A stretch of DNA of 64,000 nt, taken from assembly GCA_023374045.1 (NCBI GenBank), contig CM041778.1, forward strand, positions 402,874,438-402,938,437, given 5' to 3'. The first letter of the stretch is position 1. The number at the start of each line of letters is the position of its first letter. A program made the position numbers and the translations under genes. The notes beneath the pieces are model-generated. The model did no database searches. It worked only from the letters and a program-made list of their open reading frames with translations, and was not told the origin of the DNA. Below, one piece after another: positions 11,620 through 24,555 of this stretch. The DNA comes from Limonium bicolor (lineage: Eukaryota > Streptophyta > Magnoliopsida > Caryophyllales > Plumbaginaceae).

Positions 11620-14017
11620 TGTTATGCCCCAGATTTTTTTTTTTATTTTTTTTATCTTGTATTACTTCTTTCTGATTCGCAAAGGGAGTTCGTATTAAAC
11701 TGTAATCTTATATAAGAATGTTTATGACATTCTTCTGGATGTTATCTTGTTAACTTTGAGGAATGAGGGTTAGATTAGTTATTCTTTTATTTATTTATTG
11801 TGAAGGAGGGCTATGGATGTCCTTTCGGTTTTATTATCATTTAAGGAGTTAGGAAGTATTTTTTTTTCTTTTTCTATTTCCTAACTTTCTTTTCTTATTT
11901 TCTAATTCATGCTCTTCTCCTTCCACGACAGTTTCCTCGCTTCCTCAACCCTCTCTCACTTTCATATCTTCTTCCTCTCTTTGCTTCTCTTCCTTCTCCT
12001 CAATCCCCTCCCTATAATCGATCAATGGAGATTTGCTAATGGAGTTTCGGTGTTGATAGTCGGTCGATCGTAAGGTTTGATTTGTAAATTTCGGTTCTCT
12101 TCTTCATTGAGTTTTCTTTTCTCCTTTCTGATTTTGCTTTTGTATTTGGGAATGGTTCAATTCGAGGGATTGTCGTTCGAGTGGGAATTCGAGGAAGGCA
12201 TTTCGTAGAGTCCTCTGAGATTGCATTGCGTCGGATGTGAGGTAGGTGGTGATGGATTCGGTTGTGTGTTCGACCATGGGGATTTCTGATTTTGTTTGTT
12301 CTTCGTATATGATTGTTTTAACTCTTTGATTTGGTGATGTTTTGGTTGATTTTGATGTGCGTTTGATGCGTTAAAACCCCATGGAAATGTGTTTTCGATT
12401 GGTTAATTTGCTACAATAAGTTATGTATTTTGTGGGGGATTGTGGCTTGGTTGGTTATGACTGATTTCCGTAAGTGATTTTGCAGTTTTCGGTATGTCCT
12501 AACATGTGTCCGAACATTGAAGTTCGGACATCATACGCCGGAGGATTTTTCAGACTCTCGAATTAGGTCCGAACATGCAAGGTCGGACGCATGTTCGGAC
12601 TGGCCTTTGTTTTAGCATAACTTCTTCGTCTGAGCTCCGTTTTGAGTGCCGTTTGCGGCGTTGGATTCCTCTTTCGAGTATACTGTTCTGATATGTTTTA
12701 GCACATGTATATGTGTACCTTAATTTGAAAGTTCTCATAAGCCTTTGAACTCTGATTTGCTCTGGAAGAGTGTTTGAGCTTCTATGCTTCTGGTTGGTTT
12801 TCGTGTTTGCTAGTCAGTGTATAACTTTTGTTTTGGTAAAGGATTATGATCCGTTTGATGTGCTTTGGCCCTCTGTTCTGTTCTGTTAAAAGCTTCTGCT
12901 TTCTGCTCTGTTCTGACAAGGACTTTTGTCCCGTTCTGTTGAAAGCTTCGTTGTTAAGCTTCCGTTTTGGGACCTAGTTACTCTGCTTCTGAGCCGTGAA
13001 TGGCTGGGTCGAGCTATTCCGTGGTATACCATGTAGACGTTATTCTGAGTGTGGGTCATGCCCAATCTGTTCTGTGGGGTTGACGAACCCTTTGGCCTTC
13101 GGGTCATTTCTGCGTTGTCGAGGGATCTGTTAGATCCATGGGTCTTCGACCCTTTCTGAGTGTAATGCTTGGTGCTAGTCCCACTTCTGATTGTTAAGAG
13201 TTCTTTTTCTGTTAGCTCTAACTGTTTCTGATTTCTGACAGACTGCTATGTGCTTTCTGTCTTCTGAAAGCCTCTGGTTTACTAAGTGATCTGCTTCGTC
13301 TGCTCTCTATCTGTATTTGATTTGAGACGGTCTGCTGTGTGCTTACCGCCTTCTGATAAGTTCCGGATTTTGCTATGATTCTGATTTTGCTAAGCTTCTG
13401 ATTTTGCTAAGGTTCTGATTGTGTTTAAACTTCTGAGGTTCTTAAGCTTTTGATTTCGTCAAGCTTTCAGCTTCAGTTTACCTTCTGCTATTAAGTGTAT
13501 GTTTTGACCACTGCTTAGCCTCTTCTGTTTTAGACTTCTGCCTATTTGAAAGTCTTCTGCTTTGACTTTGGTTTCGCTCTGGCTAAGCGCTTCTGTATAT
13601 GTATAAGTATGTATGTTCAGATTATGTTTTGAGCATGCTCAGTTGAAGAAGTTTATCACCTGCTGAGCAATAGTTTTGCGCGCATCCGAAGCTGCTGTAC
13701 CGATACAACTATAACTATCCGTCTGATTTGGCAGGTTTTAGTTCGTGCTTGGAGATTCAGCTCTTACTTTTCGTTTTGGCATTTGAGTTTTGTATTTAGT
13801 TTGTTTGGCCTTAGGGCCCAGTTGTATTTAGATTATGCTTTGTAATTCAGTTTGGCTTTCGCCTGTGTATTGTAAAGATATTTTGTAATCGTTTATCTGG
13901 TAATATATGAGCATTAGTTCTATTTTGGGGTTTTGATAGTGTAGCCTTGCGTGTCTTAGGTAATAAGCGTGCGGCGTGTAACGCTCTCTCAACCAGGGTG
14001 GTTTTGGGGTCGTTACA
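11620..14017 (+). mobile_element. Probable solo LTR (2.4 kb) nested in the solo LTR
   Basis: The block starts TGTTATGCCCC and ends GGGGTCGTTACA, a TG..CA pair whose ends are imperfect inverted repeats of each other and resemble other gypsy LTR termini here. The flanks (to 11619 and from 14018) look like continuous LTR sequence of the surrounding family. I do not find a clean target-site duplication (tgagc versus caacc), so the exact borders or the mechanism remain open. A poly-T run sits at 11634-11650 and GTCCGAAC/GTTCGGAC repeats at 12505-12600. Short reading frames inside show no domain. Confidence 0.55.
12505..12600. repeat. GTCCGAAC / GTTCGGAC inverted repeats
   Basis: Two units: TGTCCGAACATTGAAGTTCG followed by GACA, and GGTCCGAACATGCAAGGTCG followed by a GTTCGGAC copy. 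They closely match the units at 1099-1507, which suggests that the two LTRs are related. Confidence 0.7.
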
Positions 14018-14860
14018 CAACCTAAAGCCCGGTGGTGGGATATCGTAGTCCCTGCCCGGGGGTCACACCGACTTGACTTGAGTATTAAAGTAAGAAAAGT
14101 ATTTGGTATTGTAAGATAATGCCTGGTGTAAGTCATTGATCTCGAGTAAAAGAGTAAAGTACATCCGATTAACCCGGATGAGTAAGTAACTAACAAGTAT
14201 TGTGTATGAACTTGAGAACTGTATCTCAGTACCTTGGTAAGTATGATCGGTTGATTTGTGATGGTCTTCCATTGTATGTATTGAAATGTATATATGTATG
14301 CACTACTGTATGAATATAATGTTGTTCATAATAGCATGTATGTTTGCAAATAAAATGAACTCCATGTAGGCGACAAAGTAGTTGGCGTACCCCCGTTAGC
14401 ACGTGGGGTATGCGAATTTCATAACAGCTATTTGCTGAGCCCCTTGGGGGTGCTGTTTTTATCATCCAGGTACCCAAGAAGGTTAATGGTCGAGAGTGAG
14501 ACCGGGCTGCTATACCCATATTAGCTAGGGATTGTTGGATGGTGTATTGAATTGTGTGCGGGCTTGTAGCCCTCTGAATGGCCGGTGTGCTGCATTGAAT
14601 ATGTAGTAGTATTTGAATTTAAGTAGATATTGATAGATAGAGTGAGATGTTAAACTCATAGACGGTTGTATAGACTTGTGAAGAATATTGTAATTTGGAT
14701 GGTAAATTAGTAGACTCGGTATATTGTACTGTAAGTATTGGGCAATGTATGAATGGAGAATCGTTTGTACTTGGTTTGGAATTTGAAGTGTGAATTGTAT
14801 TGTTTGTACTCGGGTATTCCGGTCCATCAGACCGATGATGTAGTGGAAGTAGGCCTTGTT

Positions 14861-17800
14861 TGAGATACCCCAAACTTATTAAACATGGATTAAATATTTA
14901 ATTACATTAATTAAGGCCTAAACATGCCTTAAAAGTCAACTGAGAACAACAGTGGTCAACACAAAACGAGATGTTGCACCCTTTGACTGCTAAGGGTAAA
15001 TAAATACCCAAATGAACTTCTTAGGACCTAAAAATTTGTCCTAAGTATATTAACACATTACTAAACATATTATAATTGTTGGGAAACACTCCAACACAAA
15101 GAAAAAGCACTTTCGTGCTTCAAGGTCAAAAAGGGCAAAAATGTGCTCTAAGAAACCTTAAAGGTCTAATGACCTCTAAATGATGTAAAATTGGATACCA
15201 TGATCAAATATCATGTAAGGAACACAACAAAACCGTTTTCAAAGAAAACAGAGCTCAGAAACACCTTGCGACACAAAATGTGCACTAAAACTCCTTAAAG
15301 CACGTTTTGTGTAATTGTCTTCTAAATTGGTTTTAAAGGGGCTAAAAGGTTATAATTACCTTAAAAATAATAAAATATCATATTATATGATATTAGGAAT
15401 TTAATTCCAATAATTTACGAATTTTTACAAATTTAAATTAAAATATTAATAAAACCCTAATGTGGGGCCCGTTTGGGTCAACATTGACTAAGTTGGTCAA
15501 TGTTGACCATTGACCACGAAATGGACTACATAAAATCAGATAATTAAGTCTCTTAACAGACCAAGAGACAAGACCCATGTGACAATTAAATATACACCTT
15601 ACTTTTACATAAAATAACAAAAAAGACATACTTTACCTTATAAAACAAAAAGGTGGTCTCCACTTGCTTACCCATGTGATGAAGCCAGCCGGTTGGAGCC
15701 TCCTTCCCTCCTTATTACACGGCACACCAAGCAAGAAGAAGACAAGGGAGATGAGTCACTTATTCATTAATTGCTTAAAGTAACATTTAAGCTCCATTTT
15801 TGATTCAAAATGGAATCAATCATGCCCTACCTCTCTCAATCAAGGACGGCTGCCCCCTCCTCTTGTCTCCACTGATTGAGCTTCAATTATTCAACACAAA
15901 TCAGTAATGGGTGAGTCATCAAAACATTAAAGACATAAAATAAGAAAAAAATGTGTTTTAAGCCAAAACTAGGTCATTTTTCTCATTAGTCCCATTCCAA
16001 ACGTGGGACTCCTGGCCAAACTCTCTCTTTGGCTCCTCTTCAACCGTAGGTAAGTTTCCAAACTCCATTGGAGGGAGCTCAAGCTCTAGGAAAGCTCCTA
16101 AGGCATAAAAATGCCCATTTTCTTCATCTTTCTTTCCTTTTTCGATTGATCTAGACTCCAACCTTTTCTATAAATCTATGTAGAGTGTTTTGGAGGTTAA
16201 AGGAAGTGTTAGTTTTGGCCATAACCAGATCTAAGGAGGAAAGTTCAAGTCTTGACCATTTAAGGTAAAAATGTGCTTTAAGCTCATATCTTTTGATTCC
16301 CTTCAAATTCGGATGTGAAACTTTGTTACTAGCCTTATTTTCTTCTCCTTTTCATGTAGATTCAGTTGGTATACCAAGATCTACAAGGAGTAGATAGATC
16401 CAAGCCAAAAACACCATTTTTGACATCTTAAACAAGGTAAAACTTAGCTATCTTCCAAGCTAATTCACCCACGGTTTTATACCTTGTTATTAAGAGAGTT
16501 TTGATACTCTTTCTCTTCTGGAAAAATAGGGCCGAAGTAGATCTACATCAAGCTTGAAGATCTAAGGTAAAAATCCATGATTTTCATGACTTAAGTTACT
16601 TCTTATGGTTAGATCTTTGTTGGAGACTAACTAGGCCTTGTTTTCTGTTTGAAAACATGTAAGAGAAGCTTTGGAGAAATTCTCCTTAAGGTGGCGAATC
16701 CAAACAAGGATTTACCTAAGCTAAATCAAGGTATAAATCACTTAAACATTAACTTTGCTAAGTTAAAATGTTCAAAGTTATCTCTAATATTATTGCCGTG
16801 AGTGAAGAAGTAAAATAAGGTCATGTTTGACCATAAAATAATTAAGGAATGGTTTAATAAATTTTATAACTAATTAAACAAGCATAATTGTCAAATTTAA
16901 GACATTATGTGGAGTTTGGTATTAAACAAGAATCTATGGTGAGGCCGAAACTTATATGTATTTTGGGACACTTATGTGTAATTTATTTTGCAAGCAAATG
17001 TTTGTAATAAGGCCATGTATTTTAGGCCATTTTATTTATGCATTTACAAGCTTTTAATTAAGTTTAAGTGGTGAAAAATAATTACCGAAAAGAATGAGGG
17101 GTTATGGTGTAATTAAATTAAATTTGGGGGCTTTAGAATAATAAGGCCGAAAATTAGAGTTAAAAAGGAGTTAAAATAAAGTTTATAAGATTTTATAAAG
17201 TTTTGGGGTTAAATGGTGATTTCTAGAAAGTTTGGGTGCAAACTGTAATTATAAGGAATTGGTGGTCAAGGAAATATTAAGGTGATCAACCTTGACTATA
17301 TGTTAGGTTTTGACCAAATTAGATAAGTTAGATAACTTATTTAAGGTTGTATAATAAGATAAGTATCTTATGGTAATATTTTTATAACATATGTGGTAAA
17401 TATGTTATTACCGAAAATAAAGGGTGTACAATGGTATATTAAACACCCATGGGCTATTAGGAATTTTTAGGAATTTATTGGAATGTCTTCTTTTTGGAAT
17501 TAAAATGAACTATATATGTATAATATATAGTTTTATGTCATTATGACACTTTGGAGAAATATATGAGGTGGTATAGTAAATACCGATTATATATGGGTTA
17601 ATAAAGGTAATAATAACCCTTTGGAGAATTTGATGATTTTTAGAATAATATAAGAGTGTTTTATTAAGATATAGTATAATATATAGTTTTAATGAATTAT
17701 GAAACTATGTGTTATAAATAGGGCCAAATGGCAATTATGGAATAGCACAAGGGCTGTTCGAAAGTTACAAAAAATAACCATAGGTTATACCCTTTTTATA

Positions 17801-20599
17801 AGTTAGAAATGTTATATTAAATGGAATATATAACATGGTATAAATTAAGGGGTGATTTTGTAGATAAGGAAACTATGGTTTATGAAAAAGATATGGTTTT
17901 GATATGGTGCCCATGTGGCAATAATAAATAGTTTGGTATAAAACCATAGGTTATTAATTAAAGGAAATAAGAATATCATGTCAAAATATTAGCATATGGA
18001 ATAGCATTAATAATGTTATGTGGTCAAAATAGAATTTAAATAAATTCAAGGGCTTTACCGAATTGATAAAGTTTGGAAAATGAATTTTAGACTAAGGTCT
18101 ATAATGTTATAAATGTTATAACAATTATATGGTTTAGGTGGAATTAATATGAGTAAGGATATTCACATCAAAGAATGTGACAAACTATAAATAAATGGGA
18201 TTTATAAACTAAGGTGCCTATGGAATAAACCTTAGGAGTTGTAATTATACAACATAAAATGTTACATAATATTAGGATAATAATCTTAATATAAGTTGTA
18301 TAATATAATACAACTAATGGGAATAATCATCTAATAAAAGATGATAAAATGTAACATAAAATATAAGAGTTTATGAAACTCATGAGAATTACCTACGTGG
18401 TAAAAACATACACAAGAATAATGTATATAAGGTGGATATATATATATTTGGTTGGAAACCATATGATTTAATGGTGGTGGTTATATAAAAATATAGTTAC
18501 GAACTATAAGTTATGAATTTTTGGATGCAAATATTATTTGCTAAAGATAAATGGATCATACAATACATTGTATTATAGTGGATGGTGGGAGAATGATACA
18601 ATATAATAAGTGATACAATACAAAAATAATAATATAATACAATCATGCATGCATACGTGCAACTATAGGTTATGTACCTAAACTAGATGGTGGATAAGAT
18701 TAAAAGAAATGTAACGAATTAGACTTAAAAGTTGAAATGTTTTGACGTACGCGTTTTAAGTAACAAAGCCGACTGTTTTAGAGAAACCTGTAACAAACAA
18801 CTGTGGAAAACAGGGGTGAACTGTCGGGGTTACTTATTATTCGGAAATACCGAATGTAGTTAGTCATGGAGACTGACTTATAGTTTTAATACCGTTTAGA
18901 TTATACTTCTGACAAGGACGCTTGACAAGCTAGCGGACTACACGGAGCATAGGATCTTGCTGATTCATACTCCACCGTAATACGATCAGGGTGAACGGTA
19001 TGTAAAGGGGTTTGATCCGAGTTGTCCTAAGGTTGCTCCTTGGGCTCGGATTTTGTTGATATAACTTGTATGTTGTTATGTGTCTCTGATTGTCTCTGAG
19101 GGCTTCCTCAGTTCAGACTTCTGTGTGATCTGTGATAAGATTGTTTGTCTGAATGTGATAATTAATATGCATGAACTGTATATTTATAGCTGCTTATTAT
19201 TTACTGTTGTTGAGTTAACAGTATTGGTTCGTATATATGAACCTATATATATAAAACGAACTAGCGGCTATGGTGCTATCTTATATGAAAATAAGGAACG
19301 TCAGTAAAACGTTGTAGCACTAGGATAATACATATACATATTATCCAAGACTTTTATACGGAGCATTGGCCTTTCTATACGCCGCTCTCGTATCTAACAC
19401 TGGATCCCGACTTTACAAACTCCGGATTGGACTAATGACCCTAGTCTGCTATGTTAGAAATTTTGGTAATGCGATGCGATGGTATAATTAACTAATTAAT
19501 GGAATGGAAGTAAAGCCAAGAGGATGTGGCTCTTGGTGCGCGCTGTGATCACAAAAATGATACGAGGATGTCCGCGTACGGGTCCGTAAGTATCAAGTAA
19601 ATTTCCCGTGAGCTAGAATGGCTCGTTGGTCGGAGACTCTACCGTTGGAGTGGCTACTGTCGTGGGTGACCCGCCATAATATATGGGTAACTAGAGACAT
19701 GTCATTTTAACGAGACATTGTCACTAGGTATAACTGAACAACTAAAACAATTGAGACTTATACAGTGGCGAACAATACCATGGACGAGACTTAATACTTG
19801 TTTATTATTCTCGTTGTTTCGCTTTGTTGTTCATTGGTTATACTTGTGGTTATTTTATTGTGTGTTGATGGTTGGATGGAGCCTACGAGGCTAAGGTAAA
19901 TTAAATATGAGCACTGTACGCTACGGCGAATGTACATTGTACATTATACTGTTATTGTTCGATACGTTCGATATATAATTGTGGACTGTGTTATTAAATG
20001 ATTGTGGATTGGATGGATGGTTGAATATCTATGAATATTTGGATGGATGAATATGTGTATTATACATGTTTATTACAGTATTGTTATAACTGTAAAATGG
20101 TAAAGCATGAAACCGACCTAGTAATAAGATGGTTAAAATGACAAGTGACCATTAGGGTCCAGGCCCGGCATACTCAGCGTCTATCGCTGATACTACACCA
20201 TTTCAGGTTGATGATCATTGTTGAAGCTGAAGAGCAGGAACAGGGTAATTGGAGTTTTTGTTTTTGTTACCACACATGGAGTTCATTGGGTGTATAGCAA
20301 TGAAGATGGTGTATGGTCTTATCTTATGGTAAGGTTGGTATTTTCAGGTTTGGGTAGACGCTCACTTGTCGATGTTATGATTTGGATATTAGGTAGTATG
20401 ATGTATAGAATTTCTCGTTATCACTGCGGTTAGCAGTTTGTTTATTTGGAAGTTGGATGTAGTTTGGCTACGTTGCTCGCATGGCGGATGGCCGGTGACA
20501 CCGAGTGAGTTTTGTAATTGTTGGTTATTTTCCGCTGTGAGACGTTTTATTTATTGCTACGTGAGGGATTATATCGTGATTATGGAGAGGGGTGTTACA
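14861..20599 (+). mobile_element. Solo gypsy LTR, 5.74 kb, nested in the solo LTR
   Basis: It starts TGAGATACCCC at 14861 and ends GGGGTGTTACA at 20599. The TSD TTGTT is at 14856-14860 and 20600-20604. Joining the flanks across one TSD copy restores an LTR segment that matches the LARD-like LTR around GGTCCATCAGACCG, TTGTTAG and CACGTGGGTGG. No primer site, polypurine tract or coding domain is visible inside. The middle (about 16800-18700) is extremely AT-rich. It shares the family hairpin at 15280-15303 and has several AAG/GTAAAA splice-donor-like modules at 16263-16740. A cryptic further insertion inside it cannot be excluded, given its length. Confidence 0.8.
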
Positions 20600-20731
20600 T
20601 TGTTAGTCACGTGGGTGGCTAACGACATTGTATCACCCGCCGGTGTGTATGGATTATCCGCTGCGTAAGTATGGAAGTACGAGGAAATTAGACGGTAATG
20701 ACAGGATTAGCGGTAGGGGTGTTACATCAGT

Positions 20732-20878
20732 CAACTCAGAAATTTTTCTAGTGAGATTGGCTTTAAAAGAGTTAGTTTCTAAAACCATTTTAGCTATCAA
20801 AGTCATAAAACCCATAGGAGATATACGGTACAGGTGTATCTCTAAATGAGATATCGTTACCTCGTTGTCGAGAATCAT
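20732..20878 (-). pseudogene. Start of copia gag, separated from the rest by 12 kb
   Basis: The minus frame opens with ATG at 20876-20878 (M-I-L-D-N-E-V) and continues G-F-M-T-L-I-A-K-M-V-L-E-T-N-S-F-K-A-N-L up to the TCAGT duplication, then runs into the solo LTR. On the other side (8496 downwards) the protein sense resumes with E-E-L-E-E-L-R. The ATG lies about 55 bases after the primer-binding site. Confidence 0.65.
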
Positions 20879-20932
20879 GGAATGAGTCTAGTCATGTTCC
20901 ATGTCTTCTTGATTGGGATGTTAGCTAAACGA

Positions 20933-20945
20933 GGCTCTGATACCA
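20933..20945 (-). other. Copia primer-binding site (initiator tRNA-Met)
   Basis: The minus strand reads TGGTATCAGAGCC, two bases inside the 5' LTR end. It is complementary to the 3' end of plant initiator tRNA-Met, the usual primer of copia elements. Confidence 0.9.
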
Positions 20946-20947
20946 CA

Positions 20948-21554
20948 TGTAGGATTGGACAGCTGGCTCAAACCAACTCAAGGTGTGACTCTATGAGATG
21001 GCTTGACTCAATTGACCAAGTATGCGGAAGCACTAGAGATGTGGAAACACTCAACCGAACTCAAACATATACACAATATAAGTTATTTTCTTTTCTGGTA
21101 AAACAAAACAACTTACACTGCCCACTAAGTAGAAAGGATCTACTTAGTGGTTTCTCACTCACTTATCCAACACAATTTCTGATTAGTACGGTGATAAGTC
21201 TGATGAGACTAGGACCTACCTAGAATGACTCTATCGATGTGCGCAAATCAAAACTGGTACTTTTTTCTCTTTCTCTCTCTCTCAAGAATATAAGTGAAGC
21301 TTTCTCTAGACAAATGTTCTGAATAATTTTCTCTAGATAGGCCTAATGACAAATGAAAATACAAGTCTCTTATATAGCTCTTCAGATTTGAACATTATGG
21401 AAAGTTAGTTCCTGAATTTTAGGAACTAGCACAACTAACTCCTCATTCCTTGAATTTTGGACTCAGAAAGTCAAGGCTTTTGATTTTGCTCATGCATGCA
21501 TGAATTTCGGCCCAAGGATGATAGTTGTTGATCGTTGTGGTTTAGTAGACGTTG
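20948..21554 (-). mobile_element. Copia 5' LTR, outer part (continues at 46525-46690)
   Basis: It is homologous to 5018 onwards. It is cut at the TSD CGTTG (21550-21554) by the LARD-like element. The remaining 166 bp of the LTR (46525-46690, starting CTCCTTAAATTTCACAACTG) lies beyond that element. Combined length is about 773 bp. Confidence 0.9.
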
Positions 21555-23429
21555 TGTAACACCCCATCCAACAATATACACATAACAACATTCTGGAGCG
21601 GAAGGTACACAACTTCACATAACTTAACTCACTGGTGTTACACGCCGTTAACCACCCACGTGGCTAACAAGGTTATTATATTTACATCGTACCGGTCTGA
21701 TGGACTAGATTCCCGAGCAACTGTACATTACTATACCTTTTCATTAACAACAACCAACATACATAAGCCTTCCAACTGTACCGAGTATTTACAAATTGAT
21801 GCCGATAACAGTTTCGGTCTTACTACACCCTACTGTATATTATATATCCTAAATGATTTCCCATGTACAACGACTACCTCCTACTCTCGAACGGCTTCCT
21901 CTTGTAATGAAATAGGAAAAGAAGAGAAAGGGTGGCCCCAATGGGCTCCAGCACCTTTGCTGGTATGGTAATCCATCCGAACCCACATGCTACCGTGCCA
22001 CCACAAACTAATTATCGTCTTAGCATGCGATTGATATATTTAATCATTCACACGTAAACCACACAACACTAACATTTGCCTCAATGGGCTCAACACGGAT
22101 ACATACTCCTTACTTGATAAGTCACTCGTGTATTCAGTTCTCCCTAAGTGTTCCTCCTCTCTAATGGAGCTACTTCCTTATAGACGACACTTGCCCTTAA
22201 ATCGGGTTATCCTTAAACGCCTCTTATCACAAAACTGGATTCATTTCCATGATCCACACACTCCATATCTTACAACATATAACATTCCTCACATAACAAA
22301 ACATAACAACACTTTTCACGTTTCGACGTGCACATGATAACATCGCAATAATTGCATTACAACAACATCACATAACATAACGGGAAACGTCCTCTTAGGA
22401 ACCGACCCAAACATTGTTAATTCACTGGTGAGCCTAGAGAATGAAGTCATCCTAATGATAAGCTCGGTTTACAACAACAACAACACTCATTACCGTCTTA
22501 AAAGTCAGACGAGTAACTTAAGTTAAGATGGTTTGGGTTTTGGAGGCCCGAACACACCACACAAACACATGTTCCCCTTAAAACCGATCTTAAGTCGGAA
22601 ATAGCTAAGCTTTGGAATAAAGCTAATGGGAGATCATAACCGTTAGGGAAACAACCATAACAAAGAGAAGGGTAAGGATAAGAAGGATACCCTCTCCCAA
22701 ACAACGCGCGACCGCCAAACCGGATTCCTCACCACTGTTACATGCTTATAGATTTAGTTAGAACCCCACTATGGAGTCTATCATAACTACACACCATATA
22801 GTATTACAACTGGGTTAAACACACAAGGGAGATCCCTACATTCACATACACATATCACACAATTAACACACGCATAGTCGTGGTTAGAACGTCCCATGGT
22901 TCGGGTCGTTTACCTCGAATACTAAACTCTCATGTGGTCCTAGACTCAGTTAACTAAGGTTAACACTTCCGAGGTTAAATGGTATCGGAGTTGAACACGC
23001 CACATAAATGAATTACTGTAACCTCATTACATGTTTTATCTTACAACGTGGCAAACATACAGAAAAACACATTGGCATACAAGCCGGTGTAATCCGGTAG
23101 GACACAGGTTGCAAGAAAACCATACCTGTCACCGGAGTCCACTTTATCGTGTCCATTTATGTTCCTCGAGCAATCCTCGAACAACTGATAACATTACATG
23201 TATTTTATTAACATCGGGGTACCATGATTGTTTAAAGTCTAGTGCTTATAACTTTTCCCGTTAACTTAGTTACATAACTTCACTTTTTAACTTGTTTTAA
23301 CTTTACATTTTAATACATCTTTTCCCCACTAATTATCATTATAACTCACCTAACATGTCTTAAACAACCTTATAACATCATTACTAATCAATCCCCATCA
23401 TTACATATCATTTGATAACCTTAAACCAT

Positions 23430-23765
23430 GTTTTTGGTCCGACCGAACTTACCGACCGACCTTGCACAAGGTCGGTCCATTCCAGAACACTTTACCGTCA
23501 AAATTTCTACTCTGACCGACCTTGTAAGGTCGGTCGCATGTTCGGTCCATTCCCGAGAGTTTCTTCCCTTTGAAAATTCAAGCCCGACCGAACTTGCCAA
23601 GTCCGGTCCCATGTTCGGTTCCAGAAACTTAATCCGTACACAAAATACAAGCCCGACCGACCTTGCAAGTCCGGTCCCCAAGGTTGGTCCATTCCAGAAA
23701 CTAATTCTCGCAGGGTAAACTGGGCTCGACCGACCTTGGCAAGTTCGGTCACAAGGTCGGTCTGC
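23430..23765. repeat. GACCGACC / GGTCGGTC inverted-repeat array
   Basis: Five units of about 70-75 bp. Each has GACCGA(C/A)CTT, a few bases, then a complementary GGTCGGTC or AGTCCGGTCC and a second right half, followed by a spacer of about 30-35 bases (CCAGAAAC and similar). Overlapping open frames on both strands follow the repeat and are not genes. Confidence 0.8.
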
Positions 23766-24470
23766 CCCAGACCTTTATTTTCCATTGCCCATTTAACTCC
23801 AAACTTCACCTCATATATCCTATATGTCCTAACACTCATTTGGGCACTTCAAACATCTTTAGCCATACTAAACTCTTTAAATCACACACCAAACCATCTT
23901 ATCATTCACAAATTTCTACAAAATTCTTAGCACTTGGAATGTTTCCTCCTTAAGATTTCTAGTGTATTTCACCAATAATGACCACTATACCAAGGGTTTC
24001 CTCTACACTTAACATCATCTCTCAAACTTCTTTTCTTACTAACTAATCTCCTTTTTCACATCTTACCTAAACATCATTTCTTCCTTGTACATCAACATTC
24101 CTAAACCTAAAACAACTTCTCCAAGACTTAAATACATTCTCAAAAACACACATTGAATTCCTAGAACTTCCTAGATAACACCTAAATCCTTGCATCACTC
24201 TAAATCACCTTAATACATGTTTTCTTCCCAAGTAAAACATTTGTTCACCTTTAACACTTCCTAGTTCACCAAAACTTACTTAAAACACTTAGAACTTCTT
24301 ACACATTTTCCAAATTTTTCCATAGCTTCTCTTGTATATACTCACATCCAAACACTTAGGTTTTTACCTTATTTCAACACCTAAAATCCATCAAACACAT
24401 TTCTATACACAAACTTCACACATTTAGCACTACATCACAATATAGTGCATAACTTAAATTGCTTGGCACT

Positions 24471-24555
24471 TAGGCCCTTAAATAACATGGCTCTTAGGCC
24501 CTTAAATAACATGGCTCTTAGGCCCTTAAATAACATGGCTCTTAGGCCCTTAAAT
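24471..24555. repeat. 24 bp minisatellite, about 3.5 units
   Basis: The unit AGGCCCTTAAATAACATGGC plus TCTT is repeated. The other LTR of the same element (44810-44868) has about one unit less and one shortened unit, so the array changed length after insertion. Confidence 0.85.

Larger units (their letters stand above)
8497..20726 (+). mobile_element. Solo gypsy LTR (about 4.1 kb of own sequence) inserted in copia gag, itself interrupted
   Basis: It starts TGAAATACCCC at 8497 and ends GGGGTGTTACA at 20726. The 5 bp TSD TCAGT is at 8492-8496 and 20727-20731. Its own segments are 8497-11619, 14018-14860 and 20605-20726. The other parts are a nested LTR-like block and a second solo LTR. No internal region, primer site or polypurine tract is present, so it is a solo LTR formed by LTR-LTR recombination. 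Landmarks shared with related LTRs are GGTGAATGGTATG near 11165 and GGTCCATCAGACCG at 14821. Confidence 0.85.

Noticed and set aside
20218..20668. Two plus-strand frames with hydrophobic stretches near the end of the 5.74 kb solo LTR
   Set aside because: Located in LTR sequence, V/W/Y-rich from T/G-rich DNA, with no domain and no start context that distinguishes them.
23421..23839. Overlapping frames on both strands of 86-110 codons (also 43737-44184)
   Set aside because: They are produced by the GACCGACC/GGTCGGTC repeat array, which lacks stop codons in several frames.
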